Assembly (NCBI RefSeq): GCF_014204525.1
Contig: NZ_JACHLP010000005.1
Coordinates: 280,326-344,325 of the forward strand
Length of the DNA stretch: 64,000 nt
Reading direction: 5' to 3'
DNA from: Roseateles oligotrophus
Lineage (GTDB): Bacteria > Pseudomonadota > Gammaproteobacteria > Burkholderiales > Burkholderiaceae_C
Shown: positions 62,921 through 64,000 of the stretch, one piece after another
Layout: each line of letters starts with the position of its first letter
How positions within the stretch are numbered: position 1 is the first letter of the stretch
The notes under the pieces: generated by a model
What the model was told of the DNA's origin: nothing
Databases searched by the model: none
The model's input: the letters and a program-made list of their open reading frames with translations, nothing else
Made by a program: the position numbers and the translations under genes

Positions 62921-63418
62921 TTGCGCATTCTAGAAACCCGCGTTCTGCAGTGGCCCGATGAGGCCGCCACCCAGGCTTTTTGCGCAAGGCTGGCGCTCGT
63001 CCTGCAAACCCATCCCTCGCTGATGAATGCCAGCATCGAACTGCATGGCAGCCTGGGCGCCGGCAAGACCAGCTGGGTCCGCCATCTGCTGCGCGCCCTG
63101 GGCGTAGAGGGCCGCATCAAAAGCCCCAGCTACGCGGTGATGGAGAGTTATGAGCTGCCGCTGGGCCTCGTCAGCCATTTTGATTTCTACCGCTTTGACG
63201 ACCCGCGCGAGTGGGAGGACGCCGGCTTTCGCGATGTGTTCGCCGCCTCCGGCCTCAAGCTCAGCGAATGGCCCGAGAAGGCCGCGGGCATGCTGCCCAC
63301 GCCCGATCTGCAAATCTGGATAGCAACGCAGGCGGACGAGAGCCGCAGCGTCAAACTCGTGGCCGGCACCGAAGGGGGTGTCGCCTTGCTTCAAATTCTG
63401 GAAGGGGTCAGGTCTTGA
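62921..63418 (+). CDS. tsaE: tRNA threonylcarbamoyladenosine biosynthesis ATPase TsaE
   Basis: A 165-residue P-loop ATPase. The P-loop is GSLGAGKTSWV near residue 46, followed by SPSYAVMESYE and HFDFYRF. TsaE supports TsaD-TsaB in making t6A. No ATG precedes the conserved DEAATQAF segment, so I chose the TTG at 62921. The stop overlaps the amidase start. Confidence 0.9.
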   Translation: MRILETRVLQWPDEAATQAFCARLALVLQTHPSLMNASIELHGSLGAGKTSWVRHLLRALGVEGRIKSPSYAVMESYELPLGLVSHFDFYRFDDPREWEDAGFRDVFAASGLKLSEWPEKAAGMLPTPDLQIWIATQADESRSVKLVAGTEGGVALLQILEGVRS

Positions 63419-64000
63419 CAGTCGAGCGCCGCTTGCCGCATCAGTTCAGATTGCAACGCCGCCAGGCCTTGCGCGCCATGGGCGCCCTGGCCCTGGTATT
63501 GAAAGCCCCCCAGGTCGTCGCCGCCCCGGCCCCCGTGGGCAAAAGCAGCAAGTCAGTGGGCGACGGCTCGGGCGCCTTGCAGCCCCTGCCTGCGCAGAAA
63601 AAACCCGCGGCCGCCGCAAGCCCGGCGCCAGCCCCGACGGCCCAGACCAATAGCAATATCGTCGCCGTGCGCGTCTGGCCGGCCGATGAATACACCCGGG
63701 TCACGCTGGAGTCCGACAAGCCCCTGGCCGCCCAGCACTTTCTGGTCGAGGGCCCGGACCGGCTGGTGATCGATATCGAGGGCCTGGAACTCAGCCCCGG
63801 CCTGCGCGAGCTGCTAGGCAAGGTGCATGCCGACGACCCCTTCATCGCCGGCGTGCGTGTGGGCCAGAACCGGCCCCGCGTGGTGCGCCTGGTGCTGGAC
63901 CTGAAGCAGCCGGTGGCGCCGCAGATCTTCACGCTGGCGCCGGTGGCGGCCTATCAGAACCGCCTGGTGTTCGACCTCTACCCCAAGGTCGAGGTCGACC
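63415..64000 (+). CDS. amiC: N-acetylmuramoyl-L-alanine amidase with AMIN domain, N-terminal part
   Basis: The gene starts at TTG 63415 and runs off the window; 195 residues are visible. RRQALRAMGALALVLKAP is a twin-arginine signal. A Pro/Ala-rich linker leads to an AMIN domain (VRVWPADEYTRVTLES ... DIEGLEL ... IAGVRVGQNRP). AMIN domains target amidases to the septum. The catalytic amidase_3 domain lies beyond the edge. The tsaE-amiC order is common in proteobacteria. Confidence 0.85.
   Translation, partial: MTVERRLPHQFRLQRRQALRAMGALALVLKAPQVVAAPAPVGKSSKSVGDGSGALQPLPAQKKPAAAASPAPAPTAQTNSNIVAVRVWPADEYTRVTLESDKPLAAQHFLVEGPDRLVIDIEGLELSPGLRELLGKVHADDPFIAGVRVGQNRPRVVRLVLDLKQPVAPQIFTLAPVAAYQNRLVFDLYPKVEVD

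Overview
The window is about 64 kb of high-GC chromosomal DNA. It most likely comes from a denitrifying betaproteobacterium of the order Burkholderiales (Rubrivivax/Roseateles/Leptothrix-like). Supporting signs are the GC-rich codon use, PEP-CTERM exported proteins, a Bug-family solute receptor, the mltG-tmk-holB-pilZ-tatD gene order, and cd1 nitrite reductase combined with NnrS and CcoG proteins. The assignment is an inference from gene content, not from a marker-gene search.

Layout. (1) Bases 1-15106 hold nitrogen-oxide respiration genes: the end of a heme d1 biosynthesis operon (siroheme decarboxylase, nirJ, nirN), a convergent nirS-nirM operon, a Crp/Fnr regulator, a PEP-CTERM protein, and a seven-gene operon (DUF2249, nnrS, nsrR, ccoG, second NnrS, DUF59, third NnrS-like protein) with a good NsrR-type operator in front. 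(2) Bases 15194-19677 hold a possible extracytoplasmic electron-transfer group: a four-helix histidine-rich membrane protein, ApbE, an FMN-binding-domain protein, a porin and a diheme peroxidase lipoprotein. (3) Bases 19871-30180 hold a complete nitrate assimilation operon (nrtA-nrtB-nrtD-nirB-nirD-nasA-cobA). A sigma-54-like promoter and a two-hexaloop ANTAR antitermination leader precede it, and nasT lies upstream. (4) Bases 30228-35676 hold a Fur-controlled siderophore uptake group: AraC regulator, TonB-dependent receptor, methyltransferase and RhtX/FptX-like MFS transporter. (5) Bases 35806-40402 are accessory: a KfrA-like coiled-coil protein divergent from a tyrosine recombinase, a spermidine-synthase-like protein, a DUF4062 protein and a small protein. 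(6) Bases 40540-51107 are mostly housekeeping (ankyrin protein, tatD, pilZ, holB, tmk, mltG, ygfZ), interrupted by a transferred-looking DUF4344 metallopeptidase and followed by a thioesterase-GNAT fusion, two metabolic enzymes and a second PEP-CTERM protein. (7) Bases 51193-56022 hold a FecI-FecR-FecA cassette with a toxin-antitoxin pair inserted between fecR and the receptor. (8) Bases 56023-57275 are a graveyard of toxin-antitoxin genes (Xre-RES and VapBC remnants). (9) Bases 57302-64000 hold aceA, marC, xerD, a Bug receptor, queG, tsaE and the start of an AMIN-domain amidase.

How it fits together. nirJ and nirN build and finish heme d1 for NirS, and NirM donates electrons to NirS. The Crp/Fnr protein probably switches nirS on under low oxygen and nitric oxide, while NsrR relieves repression of the NnrS/CcoG operon when nitric oxide accumulates. 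The assimilatory operon imports nitrate, reduces it to ammonium and makes its own siroheme precursor through CobA. Its expression appears layered: nitrogen status at the promoter and NasT-dependent antitermination in the leader. Two Fur-box-controlled TonB systems supply the iron that these heme and Fe-S enzymes need.

No rRNA, tRNA, CRISPR array or intact insertion sequence was seen.
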